This document shows, piece after piece, positions 1 to 6,708 of a DNA stretch of 64,000 bases. The stretch covers positions 5,263,302 to 5,327,301 of the forward strand of contig NZ_RHJS01000002.1 in the NCBI RefSeq assembly GCF_003885045.1, given 5' to 3'. The translations under genes and the position numbers were made by a program. Position 1 is the stretch's first letter. Each line of letters begins with the position of its first letter. Below the pieces are notes generated by a model. It saw only the letters and a list, made by a program, of their open reading frames with translations, did not search any database and had not been told where the DNA came from. This DNA is from Schaedlerella arabinosiphila (GTDB lineage: Bacteria; Bacillota; Clostridia; Lachnospirales; Lachnospiraceae).

Positions 1-789
1 GCAGACGGTCAGATCTTCATCGGCGTCCAGAACGACGGAATTGCCCCGGAGCGCGAAGACCGGGGAAAGCTCGTCGGATAACTGGACAAGCAGGTAGTAA
101 AGGTCAACGGGTTCTTTTGACAGACGGATCTGTCCGGAATTATACCGGGTGATTTCAAAAAACTCATTGATCATCGATTCCAGCCGATACGCCTTATCCA
201 GTGTGATGTGAATGCTTTTGGCGCGTTTGGCGGCAGGCATGTCCGGTTCCTCATCTAAAAGGTTCAGATAACCGATCACAGATGTAAGGGGGGTGCGTAT
301 GTCATGGGCAAGGTACATGACCAGCTCATCCTTTCGCTGTTCTGCAAGCGCGGTCTCCTGCTTCTGCCTTTTCAGCGTATTCTTTACGGCGTTTAGCTTT
401 AATTCGAAAGGAAGCATTTCCGCCGATAAACGAACCTGCTTTGTATCTTCTGCAAGAAGGGCGTCGATCCCCTGGTTGACCTCGTTGAAATACCGGGTGA
501 TCCACCGGAATAAACGCCAGAGCAGTACAATAAAAACAAGCAGGATTGCCGCCCCGAAAAATATTTCTTTGTAGCCTCTGAAATAATTGTGATAGACCAG
601 GAAAGCCTGTTCGTGCGGGTAATGCAGAAAACGTACCAATATCCAGACTACCAGATTGCCGCCCCGCTGTTTCCACAGGAACAGGTACAGCAGGATGACG
701 GCGGCGACAGATAGAACGGCGTTGGTGCAGAAACGCAGCATGACTTTTTTTTGAAATTCTGAGTATTCGGCTTTTTGGTTATCCTTCAA
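1..789 (-). CDS. vanS: VanS-type sensor histidine kinase (3' end outside window)
   Basis: Membrane sensor kinase expected to phosphorylate the VanR-like regulator encoded just upstream. The reading frame is open from about 789 down to the window edge, so the C-terminal ATPase domain is missing from view. Two membrane segments near the N-terminus flank a short extracytoplasmic loop. The H-box reads YLAHDIRTPLTSVIGYL, with the phospho-acceptor His at codon 304-306 (about residue 162), followed by ITLDKAYRL and FFEITRY. These closely match remembered VanS proteins of vancomycin-resistance clusters. I chose a TTG start at 789 because the N-terminus then resembles VanS, the gene overlaps vanR by 11 bases and a GGGGAG site lies upstream. 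ATG at 741 is the alternative but has no ribosome site. Whether vanHAX-like genes follow lies outside the window. Family assignment is strong; the link to glycopeptide resistance is inference. Confidence 0.85.
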   Translation of the reverse strand, partial: MKDNQKAEYSEFQKKVMLRFCTNAVLSVAAVILLYLFLWKQRGGNLVVWILVRFLHYPHEQAFLVYHNYFRGYKEIFFGAAILLVFIVLLWRLFRWITRYFNEVNQGIDALLAEDTKQVRLSAEMLPFELKLNAVKNTLKRQKQETALAEQRKDELVMYLAHDIRTPLTSVIGYLNLLDEEPDMPAAKRAKSIHITLDKAYRLESMINEFFEITRYNSGQIRLSKEPVDLYYLLVQLSDELSPVFALRGNSVVLDADEDLTVC

Positions 790-1477
790 TTTTGTACCCC
801 ACTCCCCATATTGTTTTTATATATTTCGGCTGGCTTAAGGTGTCGTTCATTTTTTCACGCAGGTGACGGATATGAACGGTGATTGTGTTGTTTGATTTGC
901 TGTAATATTCGTCCTTCCAGATCTTGTGGAACAATTCCTCCGCACTGATCACCCGCCCCTTATTTTCCAGAAGAATGCGCAGAATGGAAAATTCCGTAGG
1001 GGTCAATGTAAGAGGCTTCTCATTTAAAAAGCATTCATAGGTGCTCAGCTTCATGGTCAAACCGGAATGGGTGAGCAGATCCTGTTCGTCTTCCGAATGA
1101 GCGGGGTTGTATTTTTTGTACCGGCGAAGCTGGGATTTTACCCTCGCGACCAGCTCCAGCGGACGAAATGGTTTCGTAATATAGTCATCCGCTCCGAGCG
1201 TAAGACCTTTGATCTGATCCAGTTCTCCGTCTTTGGCCGTCAGCATGATGATCGGATAAGTATGCTTTGCCCGGATCTTCTGACACAGTGTAAATCCGTC
1301 GATCTCCGGAAGCATGATATCCAAAATTGCCAGATCCAGTTCGGTGGTGTTTATACATTCAAGCGCTTCCTTTGAAGAGTAAAATTTAAAAACAGTGTAG
1401 TCCTCGTTGTTCAAATAAAGTTCGATCAGATCTGCAATCTCAACCTCGTCGTCAACGATCAGTATTTTGTCAGACAT
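779..1477 (-). CDS. vanR: VanR-type OmpR-family response regulator
   Basis: DNA-binding response regulator of 232 residues, the normal OmpR/PhoB length. The receiver domain (about 1-120) has the acidic DD pair at 9-10, phospho-acceptor D53 in ILDIMLP, T80 and K102 in TKPF. The C-terminal winged helix carries NNTITVHIRHLREKMND and ends WGVGYKIEG. Start MSDKILIVDDE and large stretches are nearly the same as VanR of VanA-type clusters as I remember it. In those clusters VanR activates its own promoter and that of vanHAX. It is followed by vanS with an 11-base overlap. The promoter region contains TATAAT on the minus strand at 1531-1536 with an upstream TG (extended -10), inside a sequence repeated elsewhere in this window. 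Such VanRS pairs also occur in gut commensals without resistance genes, so the target is uncertain. Confidence 0.9.
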   Translation of the reverse strand: MSDKILIVDDEVEIADLIELYLNNEDYTVFKFYSSKEALECINTTELDLAILDIMLPEIDGFTLCQKIRAKHTYPIIMLTAKDGELDQIKGLTLGADDYITKPFRPLELVARVKSQLRRYKKYNPAHSEDEQDLLTHSGLTMKLSTYECFLNEKPLTLTPTEFSILRILLENKGRVISAEELFHKIWKDEYYSKSNNTITVHIRHLREKMNDTLSQPKYIKTIWGVGYKIEG

Positions 1478-1518
1478 GAGATGCCGCTCCTTTCCGCAGG
1501 GGATTTTTTTACTGTGTA

Positions 1519-1555
1519 TCAGCGCAATTCATTATAACATACAAAAGAGGGTTTT
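1519..1555 (-). promoter_or_regulatory. vanR promoter inside a dispersed repeat (copy 1)
   Basis: On the minus strand this holds an extended -10 box TGTTATAAT (TATAAT at 1536-1531) followed by GAATTGCGCTGA, about 55 bases before the vanR start. The 37-base stretch matches 6408-6444 at 34 of 37 positions by hand alignment, and shares TCAGCGCAATTCATTATAAC with the tandem repeats at 10372-10495 (there in the opposite orientation). No good -35 box is visible, which suits an extended -10 or activator-dependent promoter. Confidence 0.55.
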
Positions 1556-1708
1556 TTATTATTTTTTTAGTGAGAAGATATTAAGAAATTTCTAAATTAG
1601 TAAGTATGTTTCATGCCCGCTCCTTTTGCTCATGTGAGATAAAGTAGTAAAAGAAGCATAAAAAATTTTGCCGTTCCCTATCCGGCTGACTGCCGGACGG
1701 GTCGGGCT

Positions 1709-1857
1709 TTAGTCGGGTAACTCTACCTTGCCGACAAAAGAGTAATAGATTTCGATTTCCTGTCTGCGGAGCTTCCCCGGCGTTTCCCGTTAAGAGCTTC
1801 CGATTCGTGGATTACGATTTTCTCCACAAACTCCCGCAACAGGGCAGGGGTGAGTTA
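1709..1857 (-). pseudogene. C-terminal remnant of a large serine recombinase (TnpX-like), frameshifted
   Basis: The minus strand encodes LTPALLREFVEKIVIHE followed by ESEALNGKRR in one frame, then after a frame change RRQEIEIYYSFVGKVELPD and a stop at 1709-1711. This is the typical end of large serine recombinases of the TnpX/DUF4368 type found on Tn1549-like and Tn4451-like elements. A stop codon lies directly before LTPALL, so only about 50 residues of a protein of 500 or more survive. The fragment sits directly upstream of vanRS, which suggests the region arrived on a mobile element that has since decayed. Identification rests on remembered family sequence. Confidence 0.6.
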
Positions 1858-1894
1858 CCAAAAGGATTTTACATAATTTAGAGATAAGCCACCG

Positions 1895-2182
1895 TTACAT
1901 ATCTTTAGCTTTCATCTTGTTTATTTCTGCTTGCTGCAATTTCTTGTATTTATCCCTGCCTGTTCCCCAATCTCCAAAAAACAGTGTATTCACTACTACG
2001 AATGGAAACAGATTTTTTGTTGTAAATGGGATTTTGCCACTTGCAAAAATAAATATCGTTCCAATCAAAATGAATATGGGAATAATCCCGCCCCAAAGTG
2101 GATTTTTTAATTTTGTACATAGAATGTATTCCGTCATGAAAAGTACACCAGCAACAGCAAATCCTATAATCAAATCAATCAT
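1895..2182 (-). CDS. Small membrane protein, third gene of a DUF2089-like operon
   Basis: A 95-residue protein with about three hydrophobic stretches: MIDLIIGFAVAGVLF at the N-terminus, WGGIIPIFILIGTIFIFA in the middle and LFPFVVVNTLFFG. The tail is short and charged and ends KMKAKDM. The start ATG is preceded by GGGAGGG at suitable spacing. The end resembles that of the upstream neighbour (RMKAKDIE), so the two membrane proteins may be related or may share a C-terminal signal. The gene is last in a tightly packed minus-strand operon led by an HTH protein. Low GC compared with flanking genes suggests transfer. Function unknown; a small inner-membrane protein controlled by the HTH partner is the simplest reading. 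Confidence 0.7.
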   Translation of the reverse strand: MIDLIIGFAVAGVLFMTEYILCTKLKNPLWGGIIPIFILIGTIFIFASGKIPFTTKNLFPFVVVNTLFFGDWGTGRDKYKKLQQAEINKMKAKDM

Positions 2183-2197
2183 TTGTTATCCCTCCCA

Positions 2198-2473
2198 TTA
2201 CTCTATGTCCTTTGCTTTCATACGTTTCAAATCCTTTTGTCTATATTCATACCGTCCTACAATCCAAAGTAAAATAGTGACAATAAAGAAAACAGCATAA
2301 GCAATAATAAGTTGTGTTGAAAAATAGGTTTTAGATATTATAAGTTGATAAACCATTGCTGCAATGCCAGCCAATGTAAGCACACCTCCTAAAAACCAAA
2401 ATTTTGTTGTACTTAACCGTTCATGCAAAACCATCAACGTAATTGCAACTATAACAATAATCCAGTGTTTCAT
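2198..2473 (-). CDS. Small membrane protein, second gene of the same operon
   Basis: About 91 residues starting MKHWIIVIVAITLMVL. Three to four hydrophobic segments are visible, ending in IVTILLWIVGRYEYRQKDLKRMKAKDIE. I prefer the ATG at 2473 because AAAGGAG lies ten bases upstream and this start falls 5 bases after the stop of the preceding HTH gene. A longer frame reaching 2509 would overlap that gene and begins with an unlikely basic stretch. The downstream neighbour starts 15 bases after this stop. Both membrane proteins end in (R/K)MKAKD, which looks like duplication and divergence. No family recognised. The AT-rich composition matches its two operon partners but not the genes on either side. 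Confidence 0.7.
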   Translation of the reverse strand: MKHWIIVIVAITLMVLHERLSTTKFWFLGGVLTLAGIAAMVYQLIISKTYFSTQLIIAYAVFFIVTILLWIVGRYEYRQKDLKRMKAKDIE

Positions 2474-2477
2474 AAAA

Positions 2478-2774
2478 TTAGTTCTCCTTTTCTTGCTTAT
2501 ATTTCTCAATAATGATTTTTGCGGTTTCTAAATCTATTCGAGAGTCAACCGCTAAACCTTTAATAAAAGTTGGGAACGGTTCATCTTCTTTTTGGTCATT
2601 CAATTCAATTTTTTGAATGAGCTTATCTAACCGCAATCGGACAGTAGGGTATGAAACTCCATATAGTTTTGCTATCTCTTTCAAAGAACCAGATTTCAAT
2701 ACAAAATTTTTGAGAAAAGCAGCATCCTCCTGTTCTAAAGCGAATATCCACGGTGGTATCTTGTCAATCTCCAA
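2478..2774 (-). CDS. DUF2089-like helix-turn-helix protein
   Basis: A 99-residue protein with a central HTH: GSLKEIAKLYGVSYPTVRLR strongly resembles the HTH of DUF2089 proteins, where the motif GISYPTVRNRLD is typical. The N-terminal zinc ribbon found in many DUF2089 proteins is absent, so this is a short form. Translation starts at TTG (2774) with AAAGGAG seven bases upstream; no ATG is placed well. It is the first gene of a three-gene operon with two small membrane proteins. By family and position it probably senses or controls expression of those partners, as in other HTH/membrane pairs, but no ligand can be named. The upstream region 2780-2880 is very AT-rich and should hold the operon promoter. 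Confidence 0.75.
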   Translation of the reverse strand: MEIDKIPPWIFALEQEDAAFLKNFVLKSGSLKEIAKLYGVSYPTVRLRLDKLIQKIELNDQKEDEPFPTFIKGLAVDSRIDLETAKIIIEKYKQEKEN

Positions 2775-2953
2775 TTCAATTCTCCTTTCATATTGTATTT
2801 AATAAAATTAAGTATAACATAAATAATATTAAAGTCAAGAGAAAGGTTTGCATAAAAGATTTTTACTAATGAATATATGAGATTATTGCGGAAATGAATT
2901 TCCCGGCGGCACATCCTTAGAACGTTGCTTTTTGAGACCGTATTCCGGTGCGG

Positions 2954-3193
2954 CTATGTGCGTGTATGTTTGCTGCCGCGGCAGAGGATTTCCGAACAGT
3001 TCTCGGGAGGAGCGATGCCTGCGGACTGGTAGACTCTCCTTAGAATTTCTTCTGCATCTTCCAGGCTGAGCGCGGAAGAAGCGGGGGCAGCTTGGCTCGA
3101 ATGAAATTCTCCTGCTTCGCCGGAGACCGGATGGGAGGAGATACTCTGACGGGATTTGCTTTGGCTGGTATCGTTTGCATTGCTGTTTTGCAT
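2954..3193 (-). CDS. Small hypothetical protein (79 aa)
   Basis: A short frame starting MQNSNANDTSQSKSRQ with a strong AAGGAGG ten bases before the ATG. The N-terminal half is Ser/Asn/Gln-rich and probably disordered. The C-terminal half has a predicted helix, LSLEDAEEILRRVYQSAG, then a short tail with two cysteines. No family recognised. A longer reading from 3220 would put the ribosome site inside the gene. It is isolated between the HTH operon and a non-coding repeat. The good ribosome site and amphipathic helix argue for a real gene, but it could also be chance. Confidence 0.4.
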   Translation of the reverse strand: MQNSNANDTSQSKSRQSISSHPVSGEAGEFHSSQAAPASSALSLEDAEEILRRVYQSAGIAPPENCSEILCRGSKHTRT

Positions 3194-3252
3194 GGTTTTC
3201 ATGTCCTCCTTCAAAATCATAGATAAAAAATGTCAACTTTCATGTGTCGCAG

Positions 3253-3652
3253 AGTGTCCGGCTCTGCGACAAAATAGGAAAAACGCACGGTTTTCTGGGT
3301 GTTTTTGAGGAACAATTGTAAATTTTGACTGCGCAGTGCGGGGCGGAATATACAGACTCTCGGCACCGCAGGACGCAGAACCCTCCGCAGCGCAGGACGG
3401 ATGCTGTACAAAATACAGCAGATAAAGCTGCTGCAAAGCATCAATCAGGACACACCAGCGGGGTTTCTTGTTTCAAGATCCGACTGCTAGGCAGACTGCT
3501 GAGACGGGAAAAAGCACAGATTTTATACCTGCTGTGAAATAGATTTTTAAATAGATTTTTATTTGATTTTTTTGTCCATATTGAAAAATGCCTGGATTCA
3601 TGGTATTATTTCCAGAAAATGCAGGAAGATTCCTGTCGCAGAGCCGGACACT
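3253..3652. repeat. 400-bp non-coding segment bounded by 19-bp inverted repeats
   Basis: AGTGTCCGGCTCTGCGACA at 3253-3271 is the exact reverse complement of 3634-3652. The left end also folds on itself (GTCGCAGAG ... CTCTGCGAC around 3247-3270). The interior has no convincing gene on either strand. The arrangement resembles a miniature element or the shell of a deleted insertion sequence. No target-site duplication could be recognised. Confidence 0.5.
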
Positions 3653-3809
3653 TTATGAATGGGGTGGATACTTTTTAGCGTATCCAACCGCATAGCTGAA
3701 ATTTTTTTCAACTGTACGAACAGGCTGGGTGCTCCTTGGTGCATCCAAACGTACAGGTGGAACTTCTCCCGGTAAGACATCAGCTTTGTGCTGTGCAGAG
3801 AGGTCGGAT

Positions 3810-4391
3810 ATGCTGTACGATAAAGATATCCGTGAGCCGCTTTTTGATTTTCTGGAAGCGTATTACGGAAAGATCAGGATTTTGGAAGAGAAGCAGATGG
3901 GGAGGTCGCGGGCGGATATCGTCATGGTCCTGCCTTCTTCTGTTGTGGGGATTGAGATCAAAAGCGACGCGGATACCTATGCGCGCCTGCAGCGGCAGGT
4001 GAAAGACTATAACCAGTACTTTGATTACAACTATGTGGTGGCGGGCTCCAGCCACGCCATGCACATTGAGGAGCATGTTCCGGAGTGGTGGGGTATCATC
4101 ACCGTGGAGCAGGTCGATGGGGAAGCAGATTTTTACATATTGAGAAAACCGAAGGAGAACCCCGGGGTAAGCCAGAAGAAAAAACTGAGCCTTCTGTGGC
4201 GGCCGGAACTGGCGCATATCCAGGAACTGAACCGGCTGCCGAAGTACCGGCAGAGGAGCAAGCAGTTTGTGATGGAAAAAATCCTTCTTAGCGTCCCGGG
4301 GGATATTTTACGGGAACAGGTCAGCCAGGAATTATTCGAGCGCGATTATACCCGGATTGAGGAAATTATAAGGGAATATAAAAAGCGGTAA
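3810..4391 (+). CDS. sce7726-type PD-(D/E)XK-like protein
   Basis: About 193 residues. The N-terminal part reads DKDIREPLFDFLEAYYG, then GRSRADIVMV and VGIEIKSDADT, a pattern of Asp followed by E-x-K that fits a PD-(D/E)XK nuclease core. This is the signature of the sce7726 family. Next comes QVKDYNQYFDYNYVVAG and a C-terminal helical region. I chose ATG 3810 (MLYDKD) since the upstream in-frame extension does not look like protein. Biochemical role is unknown; family members are assumed to be nucleases or restriction-like proteins and turn up in accessory DNA. The gene stands alone, next to a convergent GntR regulator whose stop lies 14 bases away, and follows a repeat-bounded non-coding segment, suggesting an accessory locus. 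Confidence 0.75.
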   Translation: MLYDKDIREPLFDFLEAYYGKIRILEEKQMGRSRADIVMVLPSSVVGIEIKSDADTYARLQRQVKDYNQYFDYNYVVAGSSHAMHIEEHVPEWWGIITVEQVDGEADFYILRKPKENPGVSQKKKLSLLWRPELAHIQELNRLPKYRQRSKQFVMEKILLSVPGDILREQVSQELFERDYTRIEEIIREYKKR

Positions 4392-4404
4392 GAGCCGGGG
4401 CCGC

Positions 4405-5172
4405 TCAATAAGTCATATTTTTCGCACGGATGATATTATACTTAATAATCGAAGTATTGATATACTCATTGGCGTACATGATGGGGCTGTCGCTGGTGTC
4501 GTAGTTGACACCCTTTAAGTACAGAAGCGGCATGTCCGGCAGTTCCCGGGTCTCTTCGTATCCGGGCAGCCCTTCGATCTCGGAGGACATGATCGTGTCG
4601 ATCTCGACCTTATCCCATTCGCATTTTTTCCCGGACTGATGGTAAATGTATTTGAAAACGGAATCTTCATACCTGCTAAATTCCTGGAAGGATGCCTCGT
4701 CCCCCACTTGGGCGGCGCTGAAATAGTCCCGGCAGAATGCGCAGAACTGCCCGTCCGCCAGAAATATTTTCTCGGAGACCACAAGCTCCTCATCCTTTCC
4801 CATATGAAGAAGGCTGCAGACCGCCTCGTCACGGGGGATTTTTTTGATATCCCCAAGCTTTACCGACGGCTCGTAACCGCTGTTTTTGATCATTTGTGAA
4901 AATTCCATGCAGGGGTTGAAATGAACCTTAATGTTCAGGGAATCCACATTGACAAAGGTTCCCCGCCCTTGTCTGCGGAAAATGAGCCCCTCCGCCGCCA
5001 GGTCATTCAGAGCCTGCCGGATCGTAATGCGGCTGACGCCGATGATCTCTGCGAGCCGTTCCTCTCTCGGGAGTTTGTTGTCTTTCTGCAGATCCATGGT
5101 GCCGATATACTTCTGAATCTCAAATCTTGCCTGGTCGGACAGAGAAAACGCGTTTAACTTGTGGCTGGACAT
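4405..5172 (-). CDS. GntR-family regulator with UTRA domain
   Basis: A 255-residue HutC/FarR-type repressor. The N-terminal winged helix holds KLPREERLAEIIGVSRITIR and ALNDLAAEGLIFRRQGRGTF. The C-terminal part, with YEPSVKLGDIKKIPRDEAVC and LLYLKGVNYD, fits the UTRA ligand-binding domain. The start at 5172 (MSSHKLNAF) is supported by AAAAGGAG eight bases upstream; a longer frame to 5349 covers non-coding DNA. It is alone on its strand. The nearest metabolic targets are the NCS1 permease and nucleoside deaminase 1.5-3.4 kb to the right, but no shared operator was recognised, so the regulon is unknown. Confidence 0.85.
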   Translation of the reverse strand: MSSHKLNAFSLSDQARFEIQKYIGTMDLQKDNKLPREERLAEIIGVSRITIRQALNDLAAEGLIFRRQGRGTFVNVDSLNIKVHFNPCMEFSQMIKNSGYEPSVKLGDIKKIPRDEAVCSLLHMGKDEELVVSEKIFLADGQFCAFCRDYFSAAQVGDEASFQEFSRYEDSVFKYIYHQSGKKCEWDKVEIDTIMSSEIEGLPGYEETRELPDMPLLYLKGVNYDTSDSPIMYANEYINTSIIKYNIIRAKNMTY

Positions 5173-5356
5173 ATCAAAGTCTCCTTTTCGATTACGATAC
5201 ACACCCCAATTTTGCGAATGTATGAACAGAGACCGCACAAATGGTATTTTTTGCGGTTGGATTCGCGGAAGTGTATTTACTGTCTTTAGAATAAGTGATT
5301 GGCGTGAATCTGTCAATATACAGTAACTGAACCGCAATGAAATGCGCACCCGTTTG

Positions 5357-5412
5357 ATTACTGTTCACACGGTGCCGTGCACTTGCTGCACGTCATCCGG
5401 CCAATTCAGTGA
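5357..5412 (+). repeat. GGTTACTGTTCACAC-family hairpin repeat, copy A
   Basis: Begins ATTACTGTTCACACGG and ends CATCCGGCCAATTCAGTGAT. The middle folds as CGTGCA-cttgc-TGCACG. It lies in the gap between the gntR promoter and the MNT gene. Related copies are at 14301, 32400, 36321, 39253 and 54094. Confidence 0.7.
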
Positions 5413-5499
5413 TGGGGCGGGCATCCAGCCAGTAGACAATGGTATGTTGACGCAATCCATTTTTTACTATATCATATAGATATGAAAGGGGCTGATCAT

Positions 5500-5841
5500 A
5501 TGGCAGTAGCAAACATGTGGGATTTTCCTGTCATGGAAGGAATTTCGTTTGAAAATGCAAATCATGTGCATCCGTTGATGCAGGGCAGGGTAGAAAAACT
5601 GCTCCGTGGAATTTTTGGGGATCAGAATATCCGAAGAGCGATATTGTTCGGAAGCTCTCTGGAGTTCCGATGCAGCAGTACCAGCGATATAGATCTTTAT
5701 ATTGAAAAATATGATCCGGAAAAAAAGCTGGATTCCCTTCCGGATATAGATTGTGAATTGGATATTATTACGAACCTGCGGCCTGATAATAAGCTATATC
5801 AGAGGATAAAGGAAACGGGCCTGCTGTTATTGGAGAGGTGA
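5500..5841 (+). CDS. MNT-type nucleotidyltransferase (antitoxin-like)
   Basis: A 113-residue minimal nucleotidyltransferase. The core AILFGSSLEFRC followed by SDIDLYIE gives the G-S and D-x-D signature (G51, S52, D63, D65 counted from ATG 5500), with a third acidic residue in CELDIITN. ATG 5500 has AAAGGGG eight bases upstream; an in-frame ATG at 5482 lies before that site. The HEPN gene follows after 6 bases, so the two form an MNT/HEPN module. In characterised MNT/HEPN systems the MNT protein adenylylates the HEPN toxin and neutralises it; that role here is inferred from pairing and motif. Confidence 0.85.
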   Translation: MAVANMWDFPVMEGISFENANHVHPLMQGRVEKLLRGIFGDQNIRRAILFGSSLEFRCSSTSDIDLYIEKYDPEKKLDSLPDIDCELDIITNLRPDNKLYQRIKETGLLLLER

Positions 5842-5847
5842 AAAACA

Positions 5848-6366
5848 ATGTGTGATATCAGGCTGTTCCGAAGCGCAAAAGCAGATTACGATACGGCGGT
5901 GATGATCTGGAAAAATCCATACAATGATGAGATGATCCTGAATAATGCCGCATATCATCTGCAGCAGGCTGTCGAGAAGACATTAAAAGGAGCTTTAGAA
6001 TGCGTAGGGGTGACCGTTCCGAATACGCATAAGGTATCTAAGCTGGTAAAAATGATTTCAGACAATGGGGCAAATCTTACTGTTACGGAATGGGTGGACG
6101 ACCATTCGGAAATGCTGGGGGAATGGGAGGCACAGTCACGTTATGATATGGACTTTCTGGTAGAAAAGAGAAAGCTGGACGCGGCGGTCAGGGAAGTGAA
6201 AGCATTTCTTGATGTAAATGGGATTCATAAGGAACTGCGTAATGAACTCCAGGATTCGGCAGTTAAAAAAAGATTATTGAAATGCCTGCCCGAAAATAAA
6301 AGAGACAGCAGTGATTTTGAACTGAACTGCTACTATATTATGTTTAAAAAGAAGATTGAAGGCTAA
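5848..6366 (+). CDS. HEPN-domain protein (toxin-like partner of MNT)
   Basis: A 172-residue, mainly helical protein. The HEPN core is seen in AAYHLQQAVEKTLKGALE, then NTHKVSKLVKMI and SRYDMDF, the usual order for HEPN proteins paired with minimal nucleotidyltransferases. A clear R-x4-6-H RNase motif is not apparent, so RNase activity is uncertain. The C-terminal 40 residues, rich in Lys and Asp, extend beyond the common HEPN length. It starts 6 bases after the MNT gene and should be co-transcribed. Expected role: a growth-inhibiting RNase or scaffold kept inactive by its partner. Confidence 0.8.
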   Translation: MCDIRLFRSAKADYDTAVMIWKNPYNDEMILNNAAYHLQQAVEKTLKGALECVGVTVPNTHKVSKLVKMISDNGANLTVTEWVDDHSEMLGEWEAQSRYDMDFLVEKRKLDAAVREVKAFLDVNGIHKELRNELQDSAVKKRLLKCLPENKRDSSDFELNCYYIMFKKKIEG

Positions 6367-6407
6367 GCTTTGCCAGACATGGGAAAAACCTTCCTTTCTG
6401 TGTTTTT

Positions 6408-6444
6408 TCAGCGCAATTCATTTTAACACACAAAAGAAGGTTTT
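6408..6444 (-). repeat. Copy 2 of the vanR-promoter repeat
   Basis: Matches 1519-1555 at 34 of 37 positions. The -10-like box is altered to TGTTAAAAT on the minus strand. It lies between the HEPN gene and the convergent minus-strand operon, with no gene placed to use it as a promoter, so here it may be a leftover of a mobile sequence or a source of antisense RNA. Confidence 0.55.
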
Positions 6445-6498
6445 CCTTGCTTTTTTGATTATAAATATCTTAATGCATCCGGCCGATCAAGCTGTGGT

Positions 6499-6663
6499 TT
6501 ATGGCTGCCATGAAGAAAATGCGTATGTCATGACAAACAGGCTGACGATCAGCAATATATTTCCTGTCATGATCAGCGCCGGCACGGAGCAGAGACAGGC
6601 CATAAAGGAGCCGATCCCCATGATGATGATTCCCACCAGAGCTGCCAGTTTATATTTTCCCAT
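6499..6663 (-). CDS. Small two-helix membrane protein downstream of NCS1 permease
   Basis: A 54-residue protein beginning MGKYKLAALVGIIIMGIGS with two hydrophobic helices separated by a short loop (ACLCSVPALI). GGAGGAAGG lies six bases before the ATG at 6663, which decides the start. It follows the NCS1 permease gene by about 45 bases on the same strand and is probably co-transcribed. No family recognised. Position suggests an accessory subunit or stabiliser of the permease, which is a guess. Confidence 0.6.
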   Translation of the reverse strand: MGKYKLAALVGIIIMGIGSFMACLCSVPALIMTGNILLIVSLFVMTYAFSSWQP

Positions 6664-6708
6664 AATAATCCTTCCTCCAATCATTCGAGTGACGCAGTCG
6701 GCGTTTTC

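Noticed and set aside
2883-3444. Several overlapping short frames in the region before the sce7726 gene
   Set aside because: Only the 2954-3193 frame has a proper ribosome site; the others are Arg/Ser-rich shadows, partly inside an inverted repeat.
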